Source of the DNA: Hyphomicrobiales bacterium
GTDB lineage: Bacteria; Pseudomonadota; Alphaproteobacteria; Rhizobiales; Xanthobacteraceae
Reading direction: 5' to 3'
NCBI GenBank assembly: GCA_017305535.1
Contig: JAFKKN010000001.1
Location: 1-64,000 of the forward strand
DNA length: 64,000 nucleotides
Below are positions 26,307-35,424 of this stretch, in pieces; within the stretch, counting starts at the first letter, position 1; each line of letters begins with the position of its first letter. The translations under genes and the position numbers were made by a program. Below the pieces are notes generated by a model. It was given only the letters and a program-made list of their open reading frames with translations. It had not been told where the DNA came from and did no database searches.

Positions 26307-27071
26307 GTGAGTGGTTCCGTGCCGCCGTCCGATACGCCCCCTGTCGAGGTTTCGATTGTCGTTCCCGTACGCAACGAAGCCGACAACATCGCGCCGCTGG
26401 TGACCGAGATCGCCGCCGCGCTGGGCGACCGCTGGCCGTATGAGATCATCTATGTCAACGACGGCTCGACCGATGCGACGGCGGATCGGCTGGCCGCCCT
26501 GATGCAGCAGCGGCGCAATCTTCGGCATATCCGCCATGCGGAATCGCGTGGGCAGTCCTCCGCCGTGCGAACGGGCGTTCGTGCCGCGCGGGGCGCCATC
26601 GTTGCGACCCTCGATGGCGACGGCCAGAACAACCCGGCCTTCCTGCCGGACCTGATCCTGGCGCTGGAGCACGGCGGCGAAAGCGTCGGGCTCGCGGCCG
26701 GGCAGCGGGTCGGGCGCAAGGATACCGGTTTCAAGAAACTGCAATCGCGTATCGCCAATGGCGTGCGTAACGGCATTCTGCGCGACGGCACCCGCGATAC
26801 CGGTTGCGGCCTCAAGGCAATCCGTCGCGACATCTTCCTCGCACTGCCGTATTTCGACGGGCTGCATCGTTTTCTCCCCGCGCTGGTGCGCCGGGAGGGC
26901 CACAACATCGCCTATATCGACGTGATCGATCGCCCGCGCCATTCCGGCGTCTCCAACTACGGCTTCTTCGACCGTCTCTGGATCGGAATCATGGATCTCG
27001 CGGGCGTATGGTGGCTGATCCGCCGCAAGAAGCCAAATCCGGTCGCAACCGAGGTGCTACGGCATGATTGA
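26307..27071 (+). CDS. GT2 glycosyltransferase (polyprenyl-phosphate sugar synthase type)
   Basis: This encodes a 254-residue protein of the GT-A fold. It shows VSIVVPVRNEADNIAPLVTEI, IIYVNDGSTDATAD, the metal-binding TLDGDGQNNP (DxD), DTGCGLKAIRRDIF and HRFLPALVRREG. This is the dolichol-phosphate-mannose synthase / ArnC pattern, in which a nucleotide sugar is moved to a polyprenyl phosphate on the cytoplasmic face. It lacks the two C-terminal membrane helices of ArnC, so the partner LAB_N protein may anchor it. It starts with GTG (26307) and overlaps the next gene by 8 bases. It probably supplies the donor for the GT39 enzyme of this operon. Confidence 0.86.
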   Translation: MSGSVPPSDTPPVEVSIVVPVRNEADNIAPLVTEIAAALGDRWPYEIIYVNDGSTDATADRLAALMQQRRNLRHIRHAESRGQSSAVRTGVRAARGAIVATLDGDGQNNPAFLPDLILALEHGGESVGLAAGQRVGRKDTGFKKLQSRIANGVRNGILRDGTRDTGCGLKAIRRDIFLALPYFDGLHRFLPALVRREGHNIAYIDVIDRPRHSGVSNYGFFDRLWIGIMDLAGVWWLIRRKKPNPVATEVLRHD

Positions 27072-27390
27072 ACTGCTCCATTCAATCAGCAGCTATCTGC
27101 ACGACGTTTTCATCATCAAGTTCGACGGCTGGGTCATTCTTGGCTTCGTCGCGCAGGCGTTCTTCACGATGCGCTTCGTGGTGCAGTGGATCGCGTCCGA
27201 GCGCGCGCGGCAGAGCGTCATTCCCATCGCGTTCTGGTTCTTCTCGATCGGCGGCGGCGTGCTGTTGCTGGTCTACGCGCTGTATCGCCGCGACCCGGTG
27301 TTCATCGCCGGGCAGGGACTCGGCCTGATCGTCTATGTCCGCAATCTGTATTTCATCCTGCTCAACGGAAAGCAGGCCTCGCAACCGTAA
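27064..27390 (+). CDS. LAB_N domain membrane protein
   Basis: This encodes a 108-residue protein with three hydrophobic segments. The sequence FDGWVILGFVAQAFFTMRFVVQWIASERARQSVIPIAFWFFSIGGGVLLLVYALYRRDPVFIAGQGLGLIVYVRNLYFI matches the lipid-A-disaccharide synthase N-terminal (LAB_N) family. These occur as free-standing small proteins beside GT2 genes. The role is thought to lie in lipid A or polyprenyl-sugar handling; membrane anchoring of the preceding GT2 enzyme or flipping of its product is possible. It overlaps the GT2 gene by 8 bases and ends the operon, 28 bases from the convergent Na/Pi gene. Confidence 0.85.
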   Translation: MIELLHSISSYLHDVFIIKFDGWVILGFVAQAFFTMRFVVQWIASERARQSVIPIAFWFFSIGGGVLLLVYALYRRDPVFIAGQGLGLIVYVRNLYFILLNGKQASQP

Positions 27391-27418
27391 GGTTCTGGCC
27401 GCGTCGAATGAAGCTGCT

Positions 27419-29113
27419 CTAGTTTGCCGAAGGGTGCGCTGTCGGATTCGATGACGACAACAATTCTGTTGCCGCCTCCGTACTTTGGCTGGAGGCTCCG
27501 GCCGCGTCGAGCACCGGATAAGCGACCGAGCAGATGTGCGAATGAATCCGCTTGAGGTCGCGCAGCACGTCGAGGTGCAGCGATGTCGTTTCGATGGATT
27601 CAGGTCGGCCCTCGCGCAGCCGCTCGAGATGGCGTTCGGTCGCGGCCAGTTCGAAGCTTCGAAGCGTTGTTTTTTCCGCCAGCAGCTTCCGTGCCTCGTT
27701 GACGTCGCCCGACATGAACACACCGAAGGCGATGCGCAGCGACTCCATGGTCCGCCGGTGAAACTCGGAAAGCTCGGCGGCGCCTTCCGGCGAGAACTGG
27801 AAGCGGTGCTTGATCTTCTTGGTGGCGAGTTCGCACAGGTTCTTGTCGACGATGTCGCCGATGTGTTCGAGGTTGATGGCGAACGAAATGATTTCCATCG
27901 CCCGCTGCCCCTCGCGCTCATCGAGGCTCCCGCGCGTTAACTTGGTGACATAGAGCTTGATCGCCTCGTCGAGACGATCGACGCTATTGTCCATCCGCGA
28001 CACCTCGTCGACGAGGCCGCGGTCGTTGTCGATGATCGCCGTCATCACCTGCCGCAGCATCGTCTCGACGATATCGCCCGCGTGCAGCGTCTCGCGGGCG
28101 GCATCGGTCAGCGCCAGCGACGGTGTGGCAAGCGCACTTTCGTCGAGATAGCGCGGCCGCGCCGGATCGACGGCCTGCACGCGCGCCGGGAACAGTCGCG
28201 TCATCAGCGCGGCAATCCCGTCGAGCGCGCCGATGAAAATGAGCGCAGTCGCGACGTTGAACGCGATGTGGAACAGCGCGGTCATCTTGGCGAGGTCGGG
28301 TTGCCACGCCTGAAAAATATCGGCCAGCGGATGCAGGAACGGCGCCACAAGGACGATGCCGACCACGCGGTTGAGCAGGTTGCCGACCGGCAGCCGGTAG
28401 CTCGCCGGATTGTCGCGGCGCGCGCCCTCGAACACCGGATTGATGGCGCTGCCGAGATTGGCGCCGAGCACAAGCGCGAGCGAGGCGAACGGCGTGACGA
28501 AATGCGCGTAGGCCAGTGACATGATCAGCAGCACCGTGGCGACGCTGGAATGTACGGCCCACGTCACGGCCGCGCCGATGAGGATGCACAGCACCGGATC
28601 GCCGGTGATCGCCGTCATGAAGACGCGCACCGCCGGCGCGTTCTCGGCGGGTTCCAGCGTGCCGAGCAGGATATGCAGTGCCAGCAGCATCAGGCCCAGC
28701 CCGATCGAGACGCGGCCGAGGTCCTTGATGCGCGAGCGCGCGCCGCTGCGAAACGCCACGAGGCCGACGATAAACAGTGCCGGCGCGGCGGCGGAAATGT
28801 TGAACGACAGCACCTGCACGATCAGCGTGGTGCCGATATTGGCGCCGAGCATGATGGCGAGCGCCGGCATCAGCCCGACGATGCCTTCGGCGGTGAAGGA
28901 ACTGACGATCAGCGCGGTGGCGGTGCTGCTTTGCAGGAGCGCGGTGAGGCCGAGGCCGGCGGCGAGCGCGGAGACGCGGTTGCCGAGCGCGCGCGCCAGC
29001 AGCAACCGCAGATCGGAGCCGAACGCGCGCAGAATGCCGCTATGGACCATATGAAGGCCCCACAACAGCAGCGCGACGCCGCCCATCAGGTCAAGCAGAA
29101 CGATCGATCCCAA
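27419..29113 (-). CDS. Na+/phosphate cotransporter with PhoU-like domain
   Basis: This encodes a 564-residue protein. The N-terminal ~320 residues are membrane-spanning and contain two Na/Pi-cotransporter repeats with their QSST-type motifs (LLQSSTATALIVSSF and a second with SSVATVLLIMSLA, followed by GANLGSAINPVFEG). The C-terminal ~220 residues are helical and PhoU-like (ARETLHAGDIVETMLRQVMTAI..., NLEHIGDIVDKNL). This architecture is the YjbB/NptA bacterial type that moves inorganic phosphate with sodium, often for export. The annotated start is TTG at 29113 with GAGG very close. An internal ATG at 29086 is possible, but the upstream residues LLDLMGG fit the family. Confidence 0.88.
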   Translation of the reverse strand: MGSIVLLDLMGGVALLLWGLHMVHSGILRAFGSDLRLLLARALGNRVSALAAGLGLTALLQSSTATALIVSSFTAEGIVGLMPALAIMLGANIGTTLIVQVLSFNISAAAPALFIVGLVAFRSGARSRIKDLGRVSIGLGLMLLALHILLGTLEPAENAPAVRVFMTAITGDPVLCILIGAAVTWAVHSSVATVLLIMSLAYAHFVTPFASLALVLGANLGSAINPVFEGARRDNPASYRLPVGNLLNRVVGIVLVAPFLHPLADIFQAWQPDLAKMTALFHIAFNVATALIFIGALDGIAALMTRLFPARVQAVDPARPRYLDESALATPSLALTDAARETLHAGDIVETMLRQVMTAIIDNDRGLVDEVSRMDNSVDRLDEAIKLYVTKLTRGSLDEREGQRAMEIISFAINLEHIGDIVDKNLCELATKKIKHRFQFSPEGAAELSEFHRRTMESLRIAFGVFMSGDVNEARKLLAEKTTLRSFELAATERHLERLREGRPESIETTSLHLDVLRDLKRIHSHICSVAYPVLDAAGASSQSTEAATELLSSSNPTAHPSAN

Positions 29114-29227
29114 CGGCCTCGTCCATCAATCCGAGTCAGCAATAAAGGTATCGCTTAACTGCGCAGGATCAATGGTTTTGCGCGTGCGACGGAACCAGAC
29201 CCTGATTTGCCGGGGTTGAACTGAGGT

Positions 29228-29319
29228 CGTCACCCTGAGGTGCTGGCGCGTAGCGACCGCCTCGAAGGGCGACGGCTGCGATCCTTCGAGGCTCGCTTCG
29301 CTCGCACCCCGGGATGACG
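29228..29319. repeat. Palindromic intergenic repeat of a second type
   Basis: A 92-bp imperfect palindrome. Outer arms are CGTCACCCTGAGGTGC and GCACCCCGGGATGACG, and inner arms are CCTCGAAGG and CCTTCGAGG around GCGACGGCTGCGAT. It lies between the Na/Pi and metC genes, both minus strand. The pattern matches a repeat I recognise as widespread in Bradyrhizobium intergenic regions; only this copy is in the window. Confidence 0.65.
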
Positions 29320-29361
29320 GCAGGCGCTTTAATTCAACCCGATCACGCACTAGCCGGCTTG

Positions 29362-30558
29362 TCAGCGCGCCGCGTTGAAAGCTTCGAATCCGCGGACCAG
29401 ATCGGCCTTGAGATCGTCGGTGTTCTCGAGGCCGATATGCAGGCGCAGCGTCGGGCCGCTTGGTGCCCATCTGGTGGCCGTGCGATACGAAGTGCAGTCG
29501 AACGGGATGACGAGGCTTTCGAAGCCGCCCCACGAATAGCCCATGCCGAACAGTTGCACGGTGTCGAGCAAAGCATCGACTGCTTTTTGCGGTGCGTTTT
29601 GCAGCACGATGCTGAACAATCCGGACGCCCCGGTGAAATCGCGTTTCCAGATGGCGTGTCCCGGCGATGTCTCCAGCCCCGGATGCAGCACATCGGTCAC
29701 CTCGGGCCGCGCCGCGAGCCAGCGCGCCATCTCGAGTCCCGCGCGCTGATGATGCGCGAGCCGCACCGCGAGCGTGCGCAGGCCGCGCATGGCGAGAAAT
29801 ACGTCGTCCGGTCCGGCGCAGACGCCGAGCTGGCGAATCGAGTCGGCGACCAGCGGCCATGCTTTCTCGTTCGCCGAGATGGTGCCGAACATGATGTCGG
29901 AGTGACCGCCAATATATTTGGTCGCGGCCTGAATGCTGATGTCGACGCCTTGCTCCAGCGAGCGATGATAAAGCGGCGTGGCCCAGGTGTTGTCGTCGAG
30001 CACGATGATGTTGCGGGCGTGCGCGGCCCTGGCGATCGCGGGAATGTCCGGCATCTCGAAGGTTTGCGAGCCGGGCGCTTCAACCAGCACCGCACGGGTG
30101 TTGGACTTGAAGTGCGCGGAGATGCCGTCGCCGATCAGCGGATCGAAATAGCTGGTCTCGATGCCGTAGCGTTTCAGCATTCCGTCACAGAATAGCCGCG
30201 TCGGGCGATAGGCATTGTCGCAAACCAGGACGTGATCGCCGGTCTTCAGTACCGCGAGCAGCGCCGTGGTGATCGCCGAGACGCCGGACGGCGTCAGGCC
30301 GACGCCGGCGCATTGCGGTCCTTCCAGCGCTTGCAGCGCCTCGCGCAGCGCCTTGGTGGTCGGCGTGCCGTGCCGGCCGTACTGGAACTCGCCGCGATGC
30401 GCGTGCAGGTCATCGGCGGTCGGGTAGAGTACCGTGGAGCCGCGCACCACCGGCGGATTGACGAAGCCCTTTTGCGCCGCGGTATCACGTCCGGAGGTGA
30501 CGAGCGCGGTTTCGATGCGCAACGATTGCGCGGAGGCGGAGTCTTTCGGATGAGTCAT
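29362..30558 (-). CDS. metC: Cystathionine beta-lyase
   Basis: This encodes a 398-residue PLP enzyme of the Cys/Met metabolism family. Visible elements are YGRHGTPTTKALREALQALEG, the cofactor-contacting SGVSAITTALLAVL, VLDDNTWATPLYHRSLEQGVDISIQAATKYIGGHSD with the PLP-binding Lys in TKYIGGHSD, and GMGYSWGGFESLVIP. The YSWGGFESL motif separates cystathionine beta-lyase from gamma-synthases and gamma-lyases. It cleaves cystathionine to homocysteine, pyruvate and ammonia in the cytoplasm for methionine synthesis. Cysteine synthase is encoded 5 kb away on the same strand but not in the same operon. Confidence 0.9.
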   Translation of the reverse strand: MTHPKDSASAQSLRIETALVTSGRDTAAQKGFVNPPVVRGSTVLYPTADDLHAHRGEFQYGRHGTPTTKALREALQALEGPQCAGVGLTPSGVSAITTALLAVLKTGDHVLVCDNAYRPTRLFCDGMLKRYGIETSYFDPLIGDGISAHFKSNTRAVLVEAPGSQTFEMPDIPAIARAAHARNIIVLDDNTWATPLYHRSLEQGVDISIQAATKYIGGHSDIMFGTISANEKAWPLVADSIRQLGVCAGPDDVFLAMRGLRTLAVRLAHHQRAGLEMARWLAARPEVTDVLHPGLETSPGHAIWKRDFTGASGLFSIVLQNAPQKAVDALLDTVQLFGMGYSWGGFESLVIPFDCTSYRTATRWAPSGPTLRLHIGLENTDDLKADLVRGFEAFNAAR

Positions 30559-30894
30559 TGAGCAGCCCTGTACAGCCGTGGCCCCGTTCTTGGCCTGTTG
30601 CCGCAGCCGGCACGCGTGTCGCAGCGTTGCGACTTCGGGCTGTGGTTGATGTTAATAACAGGACACATGAGATTGCCGTCAACCCCTTGACCCGGCTCAC
30701 GAGTCGTTCTGTGATGCGGCGCGGCGAGATATCCGGGCCGCGACCTTTCGGTTGGCGGCCGCGCGCGGGCATTTTTGTCATTTCCCGGTTTCGTGAGCCG
30801 TTGGTTGAAAGACGAACCGGTTCGATCTTGCGCGAACCCAAAATGCTGGTGTCTGCGGTGCCGGCGTCCGCGGTGTTCCTTGAAGGGGGTTGCC
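30559..30894. other. Divergent control region between metC and aapJ
   Basis: This region of 336 bp must hold the promoters of both divergent units. TTGACC at 30687-30692 is a possible -35 for aap transcription, but no good -10 follows. No conserved riboswitch fold (for example an S-adenosylmethionine aptamer for metC) was recognised by eye. Open frames inside it lack ribosome sites. Confidence 0.45.
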
Positions 30895-31911
30895 ATGAAA
30901 CGTGTCTATGTTGTCGCCGGTCTTGTCGTGGCCACGGTGCTCGGAGTGCAGGCGGCGTCCGCGCAAACTCTCAAGACGATCAAGGAGCGCGGCAGTTTGT
31001 CATGCGGCGTCAGCCAGGGCTTGCCCGGATTCTCATCCCCCGACGACAAGGGTAACTGGACCGGACTCGACGTCGATGTCTGCCGGGCCATCGCGGCCGC
31101 GGTGTTGAACGATCCGAGCAAGGTGAAGTTCGTTCCGCTGTCGGCGAAGGATCGCTTCACCGCGCTGCAATCCGGCGAGATCGACGTGCTGTCGCGGAAC
31201 ACCACGTGGACGCTGTCGCGCGACACCTCGCTCGGCGTCAATTTCACCGGCGTGACATATTACGACGGGCAGGGCTTCCTGATCCGCAAGTCGCTCAACG
31301 TCAATTCCGCGCTTGAGTTGAACAGCGCCTCGATTTGCGTGCAGACCGGCACCACCAACGAGCAGAACGTTGCCGATTTCTTCAACGGCAATCACATGAA
31401 GTATGAGGTGATCGCGTTCGGCACCGCGGACGAAACCATCAAGGCCTACGAATCCGGCCGTTGCGATGTCTTTACCTCGGATATCTCGCAGCTCTACGCG
31501 GAACGGCTCAAGCTCGCCAATCCGGCCGATCATGTCGTGCTGCCGGAGGTCATCTCGAAGGAGCCGCTCGGTCCGCTGGTGCGCCACGGCGACGATCAGT
31601 GGTTCGATATCGTCAAGTGGACGCTGTTCGCGATGATCAATGCCGAGGAACTCGGCATCACCCAGAAGAACGTCGACGAAATGGCGAAATCGACCAAGCC
31701 TGAGCTGAAGCGGGTTTTTGGCACCGATGGGAATCTCGGCGAGCAACTGGGCCTGACCAAGGATTGGGTGACCCGTATCGTCAAGGCCGTCGGCAACTAT
31801 GGCGAGTCGTTCGATCGCAACGTCGGCAGTGGATCGAAGCTCGGCATCGCGCGCGGCCTCAACCAGCTCTGGAACAAGGGCGGCATCCAGTACGCGCCGC
31901 CGATCCGCTGA
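30895..31911 (+). CDS. aapJ: General L-amino acid ABC transporter, substrate-binding protein
   Basis: This encodes a 338-residue periplasmic protein. A signal peptide (residues 1-22, ASA) is followed by a type 3 solute-binding domain: LKTIKERGSLSCGVSQGLPGFSSPDDKGNWTGLDVDVCRAIAAAVL, KFVPLSAKDRFTALQSGEIDVLSRNTTWT and a C-terminal NYGESFDRNVG... region. The conserved GLDVDVCRAIAAAV and DVLSRN segments fit AapJ/BztA. It delivers many polar L-amino acids to AapQM. The start at 30895 is chosen because GAAGGGGG lies upstream and the signal peptide then begins MKRVYVV. First gene of the aapJQMP operon. Confidence 0.93.
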   Translation: MKRVYVVAGLVVATVLGVQAASAQTLKTIKERGSLSCGVSQGLPGFSSPDDKGNWTGLDVDVCRAIAAAVLNDPSKVKFVPLSAKDRFTALQSGEIDVLSRNTTWTLSRDTSLGVNFTGVTYYDGQGFLIRKSLNVNSALELNSASICVQTGTTNEQNVADFFNGNHMKYEVIAFGTADETIKAYESGRCDVFTSDISQLYAERLKLANPADHVVLPEVISKEPLGPLVRHGDDQWFDIVKWTLFAMINAEELGITQKNVDEMAKSTKPELKRVFGTDGNLGEQLGLTKDWVTRIVKAVGNYGESFDRNVGSGSKLGIARGLNQLWNKGGIQYAPPIR

Positions 31912-31930
31912 TCGCGACGCGTCGATTTCG

Positions 31931-33136
31931 ATGGCGTCGGAAGCACGAAAAGCCCCATCGCAGTTCGGCCCCCGGCTGCGCCGTGCCCTGTGCGGGCGCG
32001 GCGGCTGGGGCGGGCTGGCGTTGCAAGTGCTGTTCGCGGCGCTGCTGGTCTGGCTCGGCTACGAAATCTTCGCCAACGCCAAAAGCAACCTGCAAGCGCA
32101 GCGCATTGCCTCGGGCTTCGGCTTCCTGTCGCAGACGGCGGGTTTCGGCGTCAGCCAGAACCTGATCCCCTATGCGGAAACGGACACCTATCTGCGCGTC
32201 TTCTTCGTCGGTCTGGTCAACACGCTGGTGGTGGCGGCAGTCGGCATCGTGTTCGCCACGCTGATCGGATTCGCGGTCGGTATCGGCCGGCTGTCGCCGA
32301 ACTGGCTGGTGGCGCGCATCAGCGGCGGTTATGTCGAATTGATCCGCAACCTGCCGCTCCTGTTCCAGATCCTGTTCTGGTATCTCGCGGTGCTCGGCGC
32401 GCTGCCCGGTCCGCGCCAGAGCATCTCGATTTTCAATGAAGTCTTTCTCAGCAACCGTGGTCTCGTCATTCCGAAACCTGTTCCGCACGATGGCTTGACG
32501 GCATTTCTCGCCGCCGTCGTCGTGGCGCTGGTCGCGGCGCTGGCATTGCGCGGTTACGCGCGGCGCCGATTGTTCCGCGAAGGCAGGTTGATGACGATCT
32601 GGCCTTACGCGCTGGGGCTGCTGATCGGCCTGCCGCTGCTTGCCGTGCTTATTTTCGGCACGCCGTTCTCGATCGACGTGCCGCAATTGAAGGGTTTCAA
32701 TTTCTCCGGCGGCCTGCGCGTCGTGCCGGAATTCGTGGCGCTGACGCTGGCGCTGTCCACCTACACCGCGGCCTTTATCGCCGAGAACGTCCGTGCCGGC
32801 ATTCAGTCGGTGCCGCGCGGCCAGATGGAGGCGGGGGAATCGCTGGGGCTGTCGCATGGCGCGACGTTGCGGCTGATCGTGGTGCCGCAGGCGATGCGGG
32901 TTATTCTGCCGCCACTCACCAACCAGTATCTCAACCTGACCAAGAACTCGTCGCTGGCGGTGGCCATCGGTTATCCCGATCTGTTCTCGGTGTTCGCCGG
33001 TACGACGCTGAGCCAGACCGGGCAGGCGATCGAGATTATTGCCATCACCATGGGCGTCTATCTCCTGATCTCGCTGCTGACCAGCCTGCTGATGGGGCTC
33101 TATGGCCGGCGGGTCAACCGGAGCCTGAGCCGATGA
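31931..33136 (+). CDS. aapQ: General L-amino acid ABC transporter, permease
   Basis: This encodes a 401-residue inner-membrane protein. A first helix near residues 30-50, a periplasmic segment (FGFLSQTAGFGVSQNLIPYAETDTYLRVFFVGLVNT), and several more helices lead to the EAA loop near the C-terminus (GQMEAGESLGLSHGATLRLIVVPQAMRVILPPLTNQYLNLTKNSSLAVAIGYPDL). The RNLPLLFQILFWY segment is typical of the polar amino-acid HisMQ family. The extra helices compared with HisM are usual for AapQ. It begins 19 bases after aapJ and ends overlapping aapM by 4 bases (ATGA). Confidence 0.92.
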   Translation: MASEARKAPSQFGPRLRRALCGRGGWGGLALQVLFAALLVWLGYEIFANAKSNLQAQRIASGFGFLSQTAGFGVSQNLIPYAETDTYLRVFFVGLVNTLVVAAVGIVFATLIGFAVGIGRLSPNWLVARISGGYVELIRNLPLLFQILFWYLAVLGALPGPRQSISIFNEVFLSNRGLVIPKPVPHDGLTAFLAAVVVALVAALALRGYARRRLFREGRLMTIWPYALGLLIGLPLLAVLIFGTPFSIDVPQLKGFNFSGGLRVVPEFVALTLALSTYTAAFIAENVRAGIQSVPRGQMEAGESLGLSHGATLRLIVVPQAMRVILPPLTNQYLNLTKNSSLAVAIGYPDLFSVFAGTTLSQTGQAIEIIAITMGVYLLISLLTSLLMGLYGRRVNRSLSR

Positions 33137-34656
33137 GCGAACAGGCTGTGTCTTTCGTTCGGAACGAACTTGCGCCGGAGCGCCGCGCGCCGGTGCGGAC
33201 GACAGGCTTTGTCGGGTTCCTTCGCACGCGATTGTTCAATTCGCCGACCAACGCATTGCTCACGGTGCTCGGCCTTGCGCTGCTGGCCGCGTTGATCGTG
33301 CCGACGGTGCGCTTCCTGTTGATCGACGCGGTCTGGACCGGCAGCGATCGCAATGCCTGTCTCGCTCAGAACGCGGGTCATCCGGTCGGGGCCTGCTGGC
33401 CGTTCGTGCAAGCCAAGATCACGCAGTTTATCTACGGATTCTACCCCGAGCCGGAACGCTGGCGGGTGAACCTCACATTCCTGCTGGCGGGGCTGTTGCT
33501 GTTGCCGCTGCTGATCCCGAGGTTGCCCGCCAAGGCCTTCAATGCCGCGCTGTTCTTTATCGCGTTTCCGTTCGTTGCGTTCTTCCTGCTGTATGGCGGC
33601 GGCCTCCAGGGGTTCGCCACGGGCTGGGTGACGCATCTCGTATCGACGTTCATTCTAGGCGTCGGCGATGCCGGCGCGAGGCTCGCCGAACACGGTGTGT
33701 CGTCGCAATCGGAGTTCGGATCGCTGCTGAAACTGATTGGCGATAGCATCGTCTGGCTCAGCACCGGATTGCTGTATCTGTGTTTCCCGCTGTTCTGGCT
33801 GCGCGACCAGATCGTCGCGTCCGGCCAGCCACTATGGGCGGATTTCGCGGCCACCGCCGTCATCGTGTCCGTCGCGCTCTTCTTGCTGGGCGGCGGGTTG
33901 CGAAATGGTTGGCGCGCGTTGGCGATCAGCTTGACGATGTTCGCGGGCATCGGCCTCGTCATCATCGTGATGGGGCTCGATCACGGCGGCCTGCCAGTGG
34001 TCGACACACGGCTGTGGGGCGGGTTGTTGGTGACGCTGGTGGTGTCGGTCACCGGCATCGTCGCATCGATGCCGATCGGCATCGCGCTGGCGCTCGGCCG
34101 CCGCTCGACCATTCCGCTGATCCGGCTGTTTTCCGTTGGCTTCATCGAGTTCTGGCGCGGCGTGCCGCTGATCACGGTGCTGTTCTTCGCCACCTACATG
34201 CTGCCGCTGTTCCTGCCCGGCAACTTCACCGTCGACGGACTGGTGCGCGTGCTGATCGGCATCGCGCTGTTCGCGGGCGCCTACAATGCCGAAGTCATCC
34301 GCGGTGGCTTGCAGGCCATCGCGCGCGGGCAGGAGGAGGCGGCGCATGCGCTCGGCCTGTCGTACTGGAAGACGACGCGGCTGATCGTGCTGCCGCAGGC
34401 ACTGCGTCACGTTATTCCTGGGCTGGTGAACAGCTTCATCGCCCTGTTCAAGGACACCTCGCTGGTGTCGATCGTGGCGCTGTTCGATCTGCTTGGCATC
34501 CTGCGCGCCGCCTTCGCCGATCCGGTATGGGCGACGCCGACCACATTGTTCACCGGCTTTGCCTTCACGGGCTTGATCTACTTCGTCGGCTGTTTCGCGA
34601 TGTCGCGTTATTCGCTATTCGTCGAGCGCCGCCTCAACGCGCATCGCCGGCATTGA
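33133..34656 (+). CDS. aapM: General L-amino acid ABC transporter, permease
   Basis: This encodes a 507-residue inner-membrane protein and the partner of AapQ. It has long N-terminal extra helices and a periplasmic loop with Cys residues ([18 protein letters not shown]). The HisMQ core comes last: [94 protein letters not shown] (EAA loop). It is longer than AapM of Rhizobium; about 100 residues of extra hydrophobic sequence lie between the N-terminal helix and the core. Translationally coupled to aapQ. Confidence 0.91.
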   Translation: MSEQAVSFVRNELAPERRAPVRTTGFVGFLRTRLFNSPTNALLTVLGLALLAALIVPTVRFLLIDAVWTGSDRNACLAQNAGHPVGACWPFVQAKITQFIYGFYPEPERWRVNLTFLLAGLLLLPLLIPRLPAKAFNAALFFIAFPFVAFFLLYGGGLQGFATGWVTHLVSTFILGVGDAGARLAEHGVSSQSEFGSLLKLIGDSIVWLSTGLLYLCFPLFWLRDQIVASGQPLWADFAATAVIVSVALFLLGGGLRNGWRALAISLTMFAGIGLVIIVMGLDHGGLPVVDTRLWGGLLVTLVVSVTGIVASMPIGIALALGRRSTIPLIRLFSVGFIEFWRGVPLITVLFFATYMLPLFLPGNFTVDGLVRVLIGIALFAGAYNAEVIRGGLQAIARGQEEAAHALGLSYWKTTRLIVLPQALRHVIPGLVNSFIALFKDTSLVSIVALFDLLGILRAAFADPVWATPTTLFTGFAFTGLIYFVGCFAMSRYSLFVERRLNAHRRH

Positions 34657-34667
34657 GAGAGGTTCCC

Positions 34668-35408
34668 ATGGCAGACAGCCCCATCGTCACCGTCGCGGGC
34701 CTCAACAAGTGGTACGGCGAATTTCACGTCCTGCGTGATATCGATCTCGAGGTCGGGCGCGGCGAACGCATCGTCATCTGCGGCCCGTCGGGCTCCGGCA
34801 AGTCGACGCTGATCCGCTGCATCAATGCGCTTGAAGAATTTCAGGAAGGCAAGATCGTCGTCGACGGCATCGAGCTTGGCCCCAACCTGCGCCGCGTCCA
34901 CGAGGTGCGGCGCGAGGTCGGCATGGTGTTCCAGAATTTCAACCTGTTTCCGCATCTGACCGTGCTGGAGAACTGCACGCTGGCGCCGATCTGGGTGCGG
35001 CATATTCCGCAAAAAGAGGCGGAAGCGAACGCGATGAAATATCTCGAACGCGTTCGCATCCCCGACAAGGCCGGGAGCTATCCGGGGCAACTCTCCGGCG
35101 GCCAGCAGCAGCGCGTCGCCATCGCCCGCGCGCTGACGATGAATCCGAAAGTAATGCTGTTCGACGAGCCGACTTCGGCGTTGGACCCGGAAATGGTCAA
35201 GGAAGTGCTCGACACCATGGTCGATCTGGCGAAAGAAGGCATGACCATGCTGGTGGTGACGCACGAAATGGGTTTCGCCCGCGAGGTCGCCAATCGCGTG
35301 GTGTTCATGGATGCGGGCCAGATCATCGAGGCCAACACGCCGGAAAACTTCTTCGCCAATCCGCAGCATGCGCGGACGAAATTGTTTCTCAGTCAGATTT
35401 TGCGATAG
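34668..35408 (+). CDS. aapP: General L-amino acid ABC transporter, ATP-binding protein
   Basis: This encodes a 246-residue ATPase. It shows Walker [11 protein letters not shown]-loop [16 protein letters not shown], signature [15 protein letters not shown], Walker [15 protein letters not shown] and switch His in [20 protein letters not shown]. All are typical of the polar amino-acid (GlnQ/HisP/AapP) class. It powers import through AapQM. It begins 11 bases after aapM with GAGAGAGG as ribosome site, and it ends 16 bases from the convergent SGNH hydrolase gene. Confidence 0.94.
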   Translation: MADSPIVTVAGLNKWYGEFHVLRDIDLEVGRGERIVICGPSGSGKSTLIRCINALEEFQEGKIVVDGIELGPNLRRVHEVRREVGMVFQNFNLFPHLTVLENCTLAPIWVRHIPQKEAEANAMKYLERVRIPDKAGSYPGQLSGGQQQRVAIARALTMNPKVMLFDEPTSALDPEMVKEVLDTMVDLAKEGMTMLVVTHEMGFAREVANRVVFMDAGQIIEANTPENFFANPQHARTKLFLSQILR

Positions 35409-35424
35409 GCGGCGGGGCTCCGGT

